Below, piece after piece: positions 1 through 6,340 of a stretch of DNA of 9,283 nucleotides. The DNA is from Oscillospiraceae bacterium (GTDB taxonomy: Bacteria; Bacillota; Clostridia; Oscillospirales; Oscillospiraceae): positions 1 through 9,283 of the forward strand of contig JAHHSM010000068.1 of the NCBI GenBank assembly GCA_020025175.1, read 5' to 3'. The position numbers were made by a program, and so were the translations under genes. The notes below the pieces were generated by a model, which was given only the letters and a program-made list of their open reading frames with translations, did not search any database and was not told where the DNA came from. How positions within the stretch are numbered: position 1 is the first letter of the stretch; the number at the start of each line of letters is the position of its first letter.

Positions 1-374
1 CGGAAAAGAATGCTGCAAAGGATGCGGAAAAGGGCAAAAATGCAGAGCACTCCGGCACGCGCCGCGGTCACAGAGGCAGCCGTGGACGCAGGGGCGGCGA
101 AAATAAGGAAACACCGCGCCAGAAGCCGGAAAAAATTGAAAAAGCAGAGAAAGCGGAAAAGGGTGAAAGGAAAGAGGCGAAGTCTGCCGCGGCACAGCCG
201 CGCCCTGTGCGCTTCGGCTCCAGCATGCCCATTGCCAACAATGCGGTGCAGACGGATCGCGGCGGAGAGAAAACCGAGCAGAAAAATTCCAGAGGCAAGG
301 GCCGCCGTCCTTTCCGCAAAAATCGGACAAGCCGCAGCGGAAATAAACCGTCTCAGGGCAATCAGGACAACTGA
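1..374 (+). CDS. 3' end of an unidentified gene: basic, low-complexity C-terminal tail (partial)
   Basis: The reading frame enters from the left edge (first whole codon at 3) and stops at TGA 372-374, giving 123 residues. The composition is extreme: I count 17 Lys and 17 Arg (about 28%), 13 Glu, and many Gly, Asn and Ser. It starts with an Arg/Gly-rich stretch (TRRGHRGSRGRRGG), followed by a Lys/Glu heptad-like stretch (EKIEKAEKAEKGERKEAK). A short, less biased segment (RPVRFGSSMPIANN) comes next, then a second Arg-rich end (GRRPFRKNR). RG-rich and KE-rich tails like this are usual on RNA-binding proteins such as DEAD-box helicases, KH-domain proteins and some PSP1/RicT-family proteins, so nucleic-acid binding is plausible. 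No catalytic domain lies inside the window and I cannot name the family. I chose this frame because it ends just before a strong terminator and keeps the G/C-rich third positions of the other genes. The frame starting at 10 instead runs through that terminator. Confidence 0.7.
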   Translation, partial: EKNAAKDAEKGKNAEHSGTRRGHRGSRGRRGGENKETPRQKPEKIEKAEKAEKGERKEAKSAAAQPRPVRFGSSMPIANNAVQTDRGGEKTEQKNSRGKGRRPFRKNRTSRSGNKPSQGNQDN

Positions 375-424
375 TTTTCTGAAAAATCAGGGCAGTTTCC
401 ATGCCTGCTTTATAAACCCACATG

Positions 425-464
425 GAAGGCGATACGTTTTTTACAATCGTATCGCTTTCTTTTT
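425..464 (+). terminator. Rho-independent terminator of the basic-tail gene
   Basis: The arm GAAGGCGATACG (425-436) pairs with CGTATCGCTTTC (448-459). The stem is 12 bp with one G-U pair, the loop is 11 nt, and five T follow at 460-464. It lies 50 nt past the stop at 374. The minus strand has no T run after the stem, so it acts on the + strand only. Confidence 0.88.
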
Positions 465-546
465 ATTCGATGCAAAAAAATACAGCGGCACTTTCAGCCA
501 TGGAGGGCATTCAATGGGTGCGGAGTTATTTTGCGGCGTCATCATC

Positions 547-603
547 TGCAAAAAGAGTATCTTTTGAGAAAATGGGAAAAGATTTGCAAAAAAATGTATC
601 TTT
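547..603. repeat. imperfect direct repeat upstream of the glyQS promoter
   Basis: TGCAAAAAGAGTATCTTT (547-564) recurs as TGCAAAAAAATGTATCTTT (585-603), 38 nt later, differing by one inserted base and one or two substitutions. A shorter relative, TGCAAAAAAATAC, sits at 471-483, and TGCAAAGAGAGGAT follows at 619 over the promoter's -35 box. The repeats could be binding sites for a regulator or remnants of a duplicated promoter. In A-rich DNA, chance is also possible. Confidence 0.4.
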
Positions 604-617
604 ATCCATGCTATTTC

Positions 618-646
618 TTGCAAAGAGAGGATTCCTTTTATATAAT
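618..646 (+). promoter_or_regulatory. sigma-A-type promoter for glyQS and probably the downstream genes
   Basis: A -35 box TTGCAA (618-623) and a perfect -10 box TATAAT (641-646) are separated by 17 nt. Transcription would start near 653, giving a leader of about 47 nt before the ATG at 700. The ribosome binding site GGAGG (686-690) lies 9 nt before the start codon. No terminator or riboswitch structure fits in this leader, so constitutive expression is the simplest reading. Confidence 0.8.
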
Positions 647-699
647 AAAATAGTTTAGGAAACCCTTTATAAAAATACTTCATTTGGAGGTTTTAAAAT

Positions 700-2130
700 A
701 TGAAAAACAGCGAAAAGACCCTTGATATGATCGTCAATCTCTGTAAAAACCGCGGCTTTGTGTATGCCGGCAGCGAAGTTTACGGCGGCCTGGCAAACAG
801 CTGGGATTACGGCCCTTTGGGTGTCGAGTTTAAGAACAACGTCAAAAAGGCGTGGCTGAAAAAGTTTGTGCAGGAAAACCCCTATAATGTGGGATTGGAT
901 GCAGCTATTATTATGAATCCTCAAACCTGGATCACCACCGGTCATGTGGCGGGTTTCAGCGATCCTCTGCTGGACTGCAAGGCATGTAAGGCTCGCCACC
1001 GCGCGGATAAGCTCATCGGCGATGCCCACGGCGAGGTCAATGTGGATGCCATGAGCTTTGATGAGATGGACGCATTTATCAGCGAGCATGAGGATGTGGT
1101 TTGCCCTGTCTGCGGCAAGCATGACTTCACCCCCATCCGCAAGTTCAACCTGATGTTCAAAACCGCCATCGGTGTCACGGAGGACTCTGCGTCCACCTGC
1201 TATCTGCGCCCTGAAACGGCACAGGGTATTTTCGTCAACTTTGCAAATGTGCAGCGCACCACCCGCCGCAAGCTGCCCTTCGGCGTCTGCCAGGTGGGCA
1301 AGGCATTCCGCAATGAAATCACCCCCGGCAACTTCACCTTCCGCACCCGTGAGTTTGAGCAGATGGAATGCGAGTTCTTCTGCAAGCCCGGCACAGACCT
1401 GGAGTGGTTTGCATACTGGAAGGACTACTGCTTCAAGTGGCTGCTGTCGCTGGGCATCAAGGAAGAGAATCTGCGTCTGCGCGACCATGAGCCGGCGGAG
1501 CTTGCCTTCTATTCCCGCGCAACCACCGATATCGAATATGCCTTCCCCTTCACGGACTGGGGCGAGCTGTGGGGCATTGCCGACCGTACCGATTACGATC
1601 TGGGCCGCCATCAGGAAGCATCCGGCAAGGATTTGACCTATTTCGATCAGGAAACCAACGAGCATTATATCCCCTATGTCATCGAGCCTTCTCTGGGCTG
1701 TGACCGTGTGGCGCTGGCATTTTTGTGCGAGGCATACGATGAGGAAGTGGTCGGTCAGGATAAAAACGGCAAGGACGATGTGCGCACCGTGCTGCGTCTG
1801 CATCCTGCGCTGGCACCCTTTAAGTGTGCTGTGCTGCCCCTGAGCAAGAAGGAAGTGCTCTCCGGTCCTGCAAGAGACTTGCAGATGCAGCTGAGCAAGC
1901 TCTTTATGGTGGATTACGACGACACCGGTTCCATCGGCAAGCGTTATCGCCGTCAGGACGAAATCGGCACCCCCTTCTGCATTACGCTGGACTTTGAAAC
2001 CGTGGGTGATCCCGACAAAGGCATTGCGGCGGACAACTGCGTGACCATTCGTGAGCGTGACACCATGGAGCAGGTGCGTCTGCCCATGGATCAGGTGGCT
2101 GATTACATCGCTCAGCGCGTGGCATTTTAA
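700..2130 (+). CDS. glyQS: glycyl-tRNA synthetase (single-chain, homodimeric class II type)
   Basis: This cytoplasmic enzyme charges tRNA-Gly with glycine using ATP. At 476 residues it matches the alpha2 (eukaryote/archaeal-like) form of GlyRS rather than the unrelated two-gene alpha2-beta2 form. The class II catalytic core is visible: the motif 2 region FRNEI (203-207) followed by FRTREFEQME, and motif 3 as EPSLGCDR (329-336), where R336 is the conserved ATP-binding arginine. Family-typical pieces include WDYGPLG near residue 36 and TTGHVAGFSDPL around residues 80-91. An insertion carries four cysteines in two CxxC pairs (C93/C96 and C135/C138), which suggests a zinc-binding knuckle. The C-terminal part (from about residue 370) fits the anticodon-binding domain, ending with a DNCVTIRERDT-like strand. 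The start at 700 has a strong GGAGG 9 nt upstream. It is first in a same-strand cluster with the sulfatase-fold gene 36 nt downstream. No T-box precedes it, although T-boxes are common for this gene in Firmicutes. Confidence 0.96.
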   Translation: MKNSEKTLDMIVNLCKNRGFVYAGSEVYGGLANSWDYGPLGVEFKNNVKKAWLKKFVQENPYNVGLDAAIIMNPQTWITTGHVAGFSDPLLDCKACKARHRADKLIGDAHGEVNVDAMSFDEMDAFISEHEDVVCPVCGKHDFTPIRKFNLMFKTAIGVTEDSASTCYLRPETAQGIFVNFANVQRTTRRKLPFGVCQVGKAFRNEITPGNFTFRTREFEQMECEFFCKPGTDLEWFAYWKDYCFKWLLSLGIKEENLRLRDHEPAELAFYSRATTDIEYAFPFTDWGELWGIADRTDYDLGRHQEASGKDLTYFDQETNEHYIPYVIEPSLGCDRVALAFLCEAYDEEVVGQDKNGKDDVRTVLRLHPALAPFKCAVLPLSKKEVLSGPARDLQMQLSKLFMVDYDDTGSIGKRYRRQDEIGTPFCITLDFETVGDPDKGIAADNCVTIRERDTMEQVRLPMDQVADYIAQRVAF

Positions 2131-2166
2131 GGCCTTTGGGGCAAGAGAAAAAGAACGGCTTTCATC

Positions 2167-4116
2167 ATGATAACATTACGGAAAAAACAAACGCGGCAGC
2201 ATGGAGAAATGACAGGGAAAGAGCAGCGCCGGGCATACGCATTGTATGCGCTGGGCGTTGTATGGATGGTTCTGTCGTACTATGGCATTGAGTATTATGC
2301 CAGCCGCTATCTCGATCCGGTTTATACCAGCGGAAAAACCTTCGGCCTTTTGTGGGCGCTGCTGCTTTCTTCGGTGGCGCTGCTGCTGCCCCGTCCGGCA
2401 GGACGCACCTTTTACGGCGTGACCTATTTCGCCTTTGCTGCGTGGAGTATTGGGCAGTGCGGATATTACAGCATTTTCGGCCGCATGATGTGGGTGGGCG
2501 ATATCCGATATGCAGGCGAAGGCGGTGCCTTTGTCACAGATGTATTGGGTATGTTTGCCCCAAGCTGGATTGCGGCATCCATCCTGCTTTTGCTGCTGGG
2601 TGTGATCGGCATTGTGATCGTGCGGCGCGGCAAGCCGCCGGAGCGGATGCGGACATTGTGCCTGCTGACTGGTCTTTCAGCGGCTGTGGGCCTGTTTTCC
2701 TATCCGGTATCGGTATTTCGTGAAGATCAGGGTGTTTGGGGCGCGCAGGACGAATATCGCCGTGCTCTGTCCAAGGAGGCAGCGTATACGACCATGTACG
2801 ATGCCCACAAGCTTTATCGTGTCTGCGGTATTTATCAGTCCGCGGTCAAGGATATCTGGCAGCACAATCTTTATCCAAAAACCCCCATGTACCGCAGTCA
2901 GATTGCGCACCGCGCGGCGGAGCTGGACGCATGGTTTGCCCAGCGTGAAGCCCATGCAGACAATGATATGAGCGGCATTTTTAAGGGCAAAAACGTGGTA
3001 TTGGTGCTGATGGAGAGTATGGACGACTGGGTCATCAATGAGCAGGATACGCCCATGATTTCCAAGATGATGCGCGAGGGCATCAATTTTACGAACTTCT
3101 ACACTCCCGGCTATGGCAGTGTGCGCACATTCAATACGGAATTCTGTGTGAATACGGGCGGCTTTACGCCCACCAACGGGCAGTATGCTTTTGATTACTG
3201 CACCAATGATTTTTCCCACAGCCTGCCCTCCATTTTCCGGGAAATGGGCTACAGTGCCCAGTCTTTCCATTATAACAGCCCTCTGTTCTATAACCGGGGC
3301 GTCATGGAGCCGTCCATAGGATATGAGGCATATAACAGTTTTCCCGATTTCGGCATGGCAGGCGATGATCTGCTGTCTGATGCGGCGTTTTTTGAAAATG
3401 ACGGTGTGATGGAAAAGTTCTACCGCGGTGAAGAAGGCGGAACTTACAATGGATTTTTCAATTTTATTATTTCCCGCAGTGCGCATATGACTTACAGCTA
3501 TGATGAAGAGCTGAGTGTATTTGCGCTGGGGCAGTATCCTGAGTATAAGGGCAGTTCCGGCAGCGAAGAGGTGGACTGCATGCGTGCCAAGGCACATACC
3601 TGCGACGATTTGTTTGCGGCGCTGTACAAGTCTCTTGAGGAGAGCGGGCATCTGGAGGATACGGTGATTGTGGGCTTTACCGATCACTATGCCTACGGTA
3701 TGCAGGATCAGACACTGATGATGGAGCTTTCCAATGTGCCGCGCTATCTGATGGTGGAAAAAACACCCTGCTTCATCTGGTCGGCAGACGGCCCTGCCAT
3801 GGAAGTGGATAAGCTGCTCAACACCTCGGACCTCCTCCCCACCCTGCTGAATCTCTTCGGCATTGAAAGCGACTACCGTTATCTCGGACAGGATGCCTTC
3901 GATGAAAACTATGAAGGCTATGTTGTGTTTCAGGATCAGGCATGGATCAGCAATTCCGGCGTGTATGACGAAGGGGAAGTGATTCACTCCTTCACAAAGG
4001 AGGGCCCCTCTGATGAGGAGATCCAGGAGATGAACGATTTGGCACAAAACTATATTCGTATGAACAATCTGCTTTTGGAGTCCGATTATTACGGACGGCA
4101 AGGGGCAGAAAAATAA
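2167..4116 (+). CDS. LTA synthase-like membrane phosphoglycerol transferase (sulfatase/alkaline phosphatase fold)
   Basis: This 649-residue protein has the architecture of the LtaS/MdoB-type family, which moves glycerol-phosphate from phosphatidylglycerol onto a glycolipid or polymer on the outer face of the membrane. Five hydrophobic segments fill the N-terminal third (about residues 24-44, 58-77, 80-100, 133-155 and 163-184). An extracellular catalytic domain follows from about residue 278. The metal site and nucleophile line up with LtaS. E283 lies in VLMESMDDW. T321 in RTFNTEF corresponds to the catalytic threonine, H440 in SRSAHMTY to the substrate-site histidine, and D506/H507 lie in GFTDHYAYG. 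The exact substrate cannot be read from sequence; it could be lipoteichoic acid, a related polyglycerolphosphate or a glycolipid modification. The start is uncertain: no good Shine-Dalgarno sequence precedes ATG 2167, and the next in-frame ATG (2209, residue 15) has a GGAGA only 2-3 nt away. It sits 36 nt after glyQS with no intervening terminator, so co-transcription is likely. Weak initiation may keep its level low. Confidence 0.85.
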   Translation: MITLRKKQTRQHGEMTGKEQRRAYALYALGVVWMVLSYYGIEYYASRYLDPVYTSGKTFGLLWALLLSSVALLLPRPAGRTFYGVTYFAFAAWSIGQCGYYSIFGRMMWVGDIRYAGEGGAFVTDVLGMFAPSWIAASILLLLLGVIGIVIVRRGKPPERMRTLCLLTGLSAAVGLFSYPVSVFREDQGVWGAQDEYRRALSKEAAYTTMYDAHKLYRVCGIYQSAVKDIWQHNLYPKTPMYRSQIAHRAAELDAWFAQREAHADNDMSGIFKGKNVVLVLMESMDDWVINEQDTPMISKMMREGINFTNFYTPGYGSVRTFNTEFCVNTGGFTPTNGQYAFDYCTNDFSHSLPSIFREMGYSAQSFHYNSPLFYNRGVMEPSIGYEAYNSFPDFGMAGDDLLSDAAFFENDGVMEKFYRGEEGGTYNGFFNFIISRSAHMTYSYDEELSVFALGQYPEYKGSSGSEEVDCMRAKAHTCDDLFAALYKSLEESGHLEDTVIVGFTDHYAYGMQDQTLMMELSNVPRYLMVEKTPCFIWSADGPAMEVDKLLNTSDLLPTLLNLFGIESDYRYLGQDAFDENYEGYVVFQDQAWISNSGVYDEGEVIHSFTKEGPSDEEIQEMNDLAQNYIRMNNLLLESDYYGRQGAEK

Positions 4117-4146
4117 GAGAGTCAAATAAACGGAAAGGAAGATATC

Positions 4147-4992
4147 ATGGATCAGAAAGAATTGAAGGAACTGGCCGTTACCGCTGCAAAAGCGCGGCTT
4201 TTGGCTGTGGAGGCAGTGCATCGCTGTGCCTCCGGCCATCCGGGCGGATCGCTGTCTGCATTGGATGTGCTGACCGTGCTGTATTTCCATACGATGAATA
4301 TTGATCCCACCAATCCCACCGACCCCGATCGTGACCGCTTTGTCATGTCCAAGGGTCACTGCACGCCTGCCCTGTACCCCACCTTGGCCCTGCGCGGCTA
4401 CTTCCCTGTTGAGGATCTGAAGCTGTTCCGTTCCATCGACGGTCATATGTCCGGCCACCCCGATATGGTGCATGTGAAGGGCGTGGATATGTCTACCGGT
4501 TCTCTGGGTCAAGGAATTTCCGCTGCCGTAGGCATGGCGATTGCCGGCAAGATGGATGAGAAGGCGTATCGTGTATACGCTGTTCTGGGCGATGGCGAAA
4601 TTGAGGAAGGTCAGGTTTGGGAGGCTGCGATGGCAGCTGCCAAGTACAAGCTGGACAATCTGTGCGCTGTAGTGGATGTCAACGGTTTGCAGATCGATGG
4701 GCGCACCGCCGATGTCATGCCTTCTGAGCCGCTGGATGCAAAGTTTGCTGCATTCAACTGGAATGTGATCCATGTGGACGGCCATGATTATGCTGCACTG
4801 GCAGCCGCTTTTGAGGTGGCAAAGACTGTTAAGGGCAAACCCACTGTTATTTTGGCAAAGACCATTAAGGGCAAGGGCGTTTCCTTCATGGAGGACAATG
4901 CAGGCTGGCATGGCAAGGCGCCCAATGATGAGCAGATGGCTCAGGCGCGCGAGGAACTGGAAGCGAAAATCAAAGAACTGGAGGCGATGTAA
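4147..4992 (+). CDS. tkt: transketolase, N-terminal (thiamine diphosphate-binding) subunit
   Basis: This is the N-terminal half of a split transketolase, 281 residues long. Full-length transketolases are about 650-670 residues in one chain, and split versions are usual in many Clostridia and archaea. With its partner it transfers two-carbon ketol units between sugar phosphates in the non-oxidative pentose phosphate pathway, in the cytoplasm. The thiamine diphosphate/Mg motif is intact: GDGEIEEGQ begins at G148 and the closing asparagine is N179 in VVDVNG. Histidines expected at the active site are present, in SGHPGG (H31), SKGHC (H71) and GWHGKAP (H255), and TGSLGQGIS is the usual cofactor-contact loop. 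The C-terminus (EELEAKIKELEAM) looks helical and charged. An AAGGAAG ribosome binding site lies about 6-7 nt before ATG 4147, 30 nt after the preceding gene. It needs the next gene's product to be active. Confidence 0.95.
   Translation: MDQKELKELAVTAAKARLLAVEAVHRCASGHPGGSLSALDVLTVLYFHTMNIDPTNPTDPDRDRFVMSKGHCTPALYPTLALRGYFPVEDLKLFRSIDGHMSGHPDMVHVKGVDMSTGSLGQGISAAVGMAIAGKMDEKAYRVYAVLGDGEIEEGQVWEAAMAAAKYKLDNLCAVVDVNGLQIDGRTADVMPSEPLDAKFAAFNWNVIHVDGHDYAALAAAFEVAKTVKGKPTVILAKTIKGKGVSFMEDNAGWHGKAPNDEQMAQAREELEAKIKELEAM
4980..4984 (+). promoter_or_regulatory. ribosome binding site of the second transketolase subunit, inside the first
   Basis: GGAGG at 4980-4984 lies within the last codons of the N-terminal subunit gene, 9 nt before the ATG at 4994. 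The upstream stop TAA (4990-4992) is separated from that ATG by a single base. This arrangement favours translational coupling and so equal amounts of the two subunits. It also fixes 4994 as the start, against the longer frame that opens at 4772 inside the upstream gene. Confidence 0.85.
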
Positions 4993-4993
4993 A

Positions 4994-5956
4994 ATGGCAG
5001 AGAAAATTGCAACCCGCGAGGTCTTTGGCAAGACAATCGCTGCATTGAGTGAAGAATATCCCGAGCTGATCGTGCTGGATGCCGATCTGGCCGGTGCAAC
5101 GAAGTCCGCTGAGTTTCAGAAGGTCTGCCCCGAGCGTTTTATCGATGCAGGCATCGCTGAGGCAAACATGGTCGGCATTTCCGCCGGTCTTGCAGCCTGC
5201 GGCAAAAAGCCCTACTGCTGCTCTTTTGCCATGTTTACCGCAGGCCGTGCATACGAACAGGTGCGCAACTCCGTTGCCTATCCCCGTTTGAATGTGAAGG
5301 TCATCGGCTCCCACGGCGGTTTGAGCGTCGGTGAAGACGGCGCAACCCATCAGTGCATCGAAGACCTGTCTTTGATGCGCACCATTCCCGGCATGATGGT
5401 TTTGAATCCCTGCGATGGTCCTGAAATGCGTGCAGCCGTCAAAGCACTGGTGGAATATGACGGACCTGCTTACATGCGTTTGGGCAGAAGTGCCGTGGAA
5501 AGCGTTACCGGCTATGAAGAGGGTGCATACGCCTTCGAGCTGGGCAAGGGCGTCACCCTGCGCGACGGCAGTGATGTGACCATCATCGCCACCGGTATGA
5601 TGGTGCAGATGGCACTGAAGGCAGCAGAGATGCTGGAGGAAAAAGGGATTTCGGTGCGTGTGCTGGATATTCATACCATTAAGCCCCTGGATGAGGACCT
5701 GGTGCTGAAGGCAGCAAAGGAAACCGGCGCAATCGTTACCACCGAGGAGCACAATATCATCGGCGGTCTGGGCAGCGCAGTGAGCGAGGTGTTGTCCGAA
5801 AATTATCCTGTTCCCATGGTGCGCCACGGTGTGCAGGATGAGTTCGGCCGCAGCGGCAGCGCGGCAAAGGTGCTGGAGGCTTATGGCCTGACCTCTGAAA
5901 AAATTGCAGAGTGTGCAGAAAAGGTACTGGAAAAAAAGAACGTGCTCAAGGGTTAA
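4994..5956 (+). CDS. tkt: transketolase, C-terminal (pyrimidine-binding) subunit
   Basis: This is the C-terminal half of the split transketolase (320 residues), carrying the pyrimidine-binding domain (about residues 5-165) and the transketolase C-terminal domain (about 185-310). E56 in AGIAEANMVG is the conserved glutamate that activates the thiamine ring by contacting N1' of the aminopyrimidine. The segment SFAMFTAGRAYEQVRNSVAY and the loop GEDGATHQ are characteristic of transketolase and support it over the related DXS and 2-oxoacid dehydrogenase E1-beta families. PAYMRLGRSAV matches the sugar-phosphate-binding region. The C-terminal domain contains TEEHNIIGGLGSAVSE and HGVQDEFGRSG, both family-typical. 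The start at 4994 is set by the GGAGG at 4980-4984. It is the last gene of the cluster, and a strong terminator begins 17 nt after the stop. Confidence 0.95.
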   Translation: MAEKIATREVFGKTIAALSEEYPELIVLDADLAGATKSAEFQKVCPERFIDAGIAEANMVGISAGLAACGKKPYCCSFAMFTAGRAYEQVRNSVAYPRLNVKVIGSHGGLSVGEDGATHQCIEDLSLMRTIPGMMVLNPCDGPEMRAAVKALVEYDGPAYMRLGRSAVESVTGYEEGAYAFELGKGVTLRDGSDVTIIATGMMVQMALKAAEMLEEKGISVRVLDIHTIKPLDEDLVLKAAKETGAIVTTEEHNIIGGLGSAVSEVLSENYPVPMVRHGVQDEFGRSGSAAKVLEAYGLTSEKIAECAEKVLEKKNVLKG

Positions 5957-5972
5957 GCACTGAAAAATAAAG

Positions 5973-6013
5973 AAAAATGAGGCAGGAAAGAAACGGTTTC
6001 TGCCTCATTTTTT
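5973..6013 (+). terminator. Rho-independent terminator closing the glyQS-transketolase cluster
   Basis: TGAGGCAGGAA (5978-5988) pairs with TTTCTGCCTCA (5997-6007), giving 11 bp with one G-U pair and an 8-nt loop. Six T follow at 6008-6013, and these can also pair with the A run at 5973-5977. The A run gives a T run on the opposite strand too, so it could work in both directions. Confidence 0.9.
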
Positions 6014-6213
6014 AGTATGGAAAGCAAACAGATTTACTGAAAAAAGTTTGTAATTTTAGTAAAAATCACAAAATATAAAGAAAATCCGCCGCAAAAAATA
6101 AAAAATGAAAAACCTACTATTTTACTATCTTGATTTTATGGGAAAAAGCGGATTTGTTAAGCATTGGACAATCATGACATGGAAAAAAATTTTTTTAAAA
6201 TTTAGCCGAAAAG

Positions 6214-6246
6214 TTGCAATAAAAACAGTGGTTTTTATGATATGAT
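6214..6246 (+). promoter_or_regulatory. promoter of the flavodiiron protein gene
   Basis: TTGCAA (6214-6219) is followed after 16 nt by TATGAT (6236-6241). A second, overlapping TATGAT (6241-6246) carries an extended -10 TGn (6238-6240), but its distance from the -35 box is too long at 21 nt. Either way transcription would begin near 6248-6254, leaving a leader of about 90 nt. The -35 sequence is the same as in the glyQS promoter. Confidence 0.6.
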
Positions 6247-6255
6247 GCAAATGTT

Positions 6256-6288
6256 AAAGTGGCTTTAAGTGGAATTGCCGTATTCCAC
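6256..6288 (+). promoter_or_regulatory. tandem AAGTGG repeats and hairpin in the flavodiiron leader
   Basis: AAAGTGG (6256-6262) and TAAGTGG (6266-6272) are direct repeats with a 10-nt period, one helical turn, just after the -10 boxes. The second copy opens a perfect 7-bp hairpin: GTGGAAT (6269-6275) with ATTCCAC (6282-6288), loop TGCCGT. No T run follows, so it is not a terminator. A weaker copy, AAAGTGA, lies at 6300-6306. Its position suits an operator or a 5'-UTR element controlling an oxygen-stress gene. The regulator is unknown. Confidence 0.4.
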
Positions 6289-6340
6289 CTCAAGAGAATA
6301 AAGTGAAATTGATACCATAGGGAAAGGAAGTGGCACGTAA

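Larger units (their letters stand above)
375..699. other. intergenic region between the basic-tail gene and glyQS
   Basis: This is a 325-nt spacer with no credible gene. Its left part holds a compact hairpin that begins at the upstream stop codon (CTGATTTT 371-378 pairs with AAAATCAG 383-390, loop CTGA). A second inverted repeat (TTCCATG 397-403 with CATGGAA 421-427) follows, and then the terminator at 425-464. The right part holds an imperfect direct repeat (547-603) and the glyQS promoter (618-646). I found no T-box: there is no T-box bulge sequence, and the leader after the predicted start site is only about 47 nt. The short ORFs here (422-658 on +, 441-683 on -) cross the terminator or the glyQS ribosome binding site and look accidental. 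Confidence 0.7.
6014..6340. other. AT-rich intergenic region before the flavodiiron gene
   Basis: The whole gene-free spacer is 384 nt (5957-6340). After the terminator it is strongly A/T-rich, with long A runs and an A8/T7-like tract around 6182-6200 that may be bent DNA. An 8-bp perfect inverted repeat, AAATCCGC (6082-6089) with GCGGATTT (6148-6155), flanks a 58-nt AT-rich segment. The promoter (6214-6246) and a structured leader (6256-6288) occupy the right part. A 35-codon ORF at 6138-6245 has no ribosome binding site and overlaps the promoter, so I do not call it. Confidence 0.6.

Noticed and set aside
10..567. A 185-codon + strand open frame at the left end.
   Set aside because: It is in the wrong frame relative to the basic-tail gene and reads through a strong terminator at 425-464.
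584..612. A second glyQS promoter using TTGCAA at 584-589.
   Set aside because: The hexamer 17 nt downstream is CATGCT, a poor -10 box. It is better described as part of the direct repeat.
422..683. Two small ORFs in the first spacer (422-658 on +, 441-683 on -).
   Set aside because: They overlap the terminator, the glyQS promoter or its ribosome binding site, and neither has a Shine-Dalgarno sequence.
4772..4993. A longer start for the C-terminal transketolase subunit, opening at 4772 inside the upstream gene.
   Set aside because: The extra N-terminus is an out-of-frame reading of the N-terminal subunit gene. The GGAGG-supported ATG at 4994 gives the normal family start.
2677..5031. A 784-codon open frame on the minus strand crossing the sulfatase-fold gene and the transketolase genes.
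   Set aside because: It is antisense to well-recognised proteins, has no family features, and is explained by the G/C-biased third positions of the real genes. The same applies to the long minus frames at 667-1803, 4970-5827 and 6290-8389.
6138..6245. A 35-codon ORF (starts MGKSGFVKHW) that would give a small, basic, hydrophobic peptide, toxin-like in character.
   Set aside because: It has no ribosome binding site, its end overlaps the flavodiiron promoter, and the Lys/Phe/Ile richness follows simply from A/T-rich DNA.
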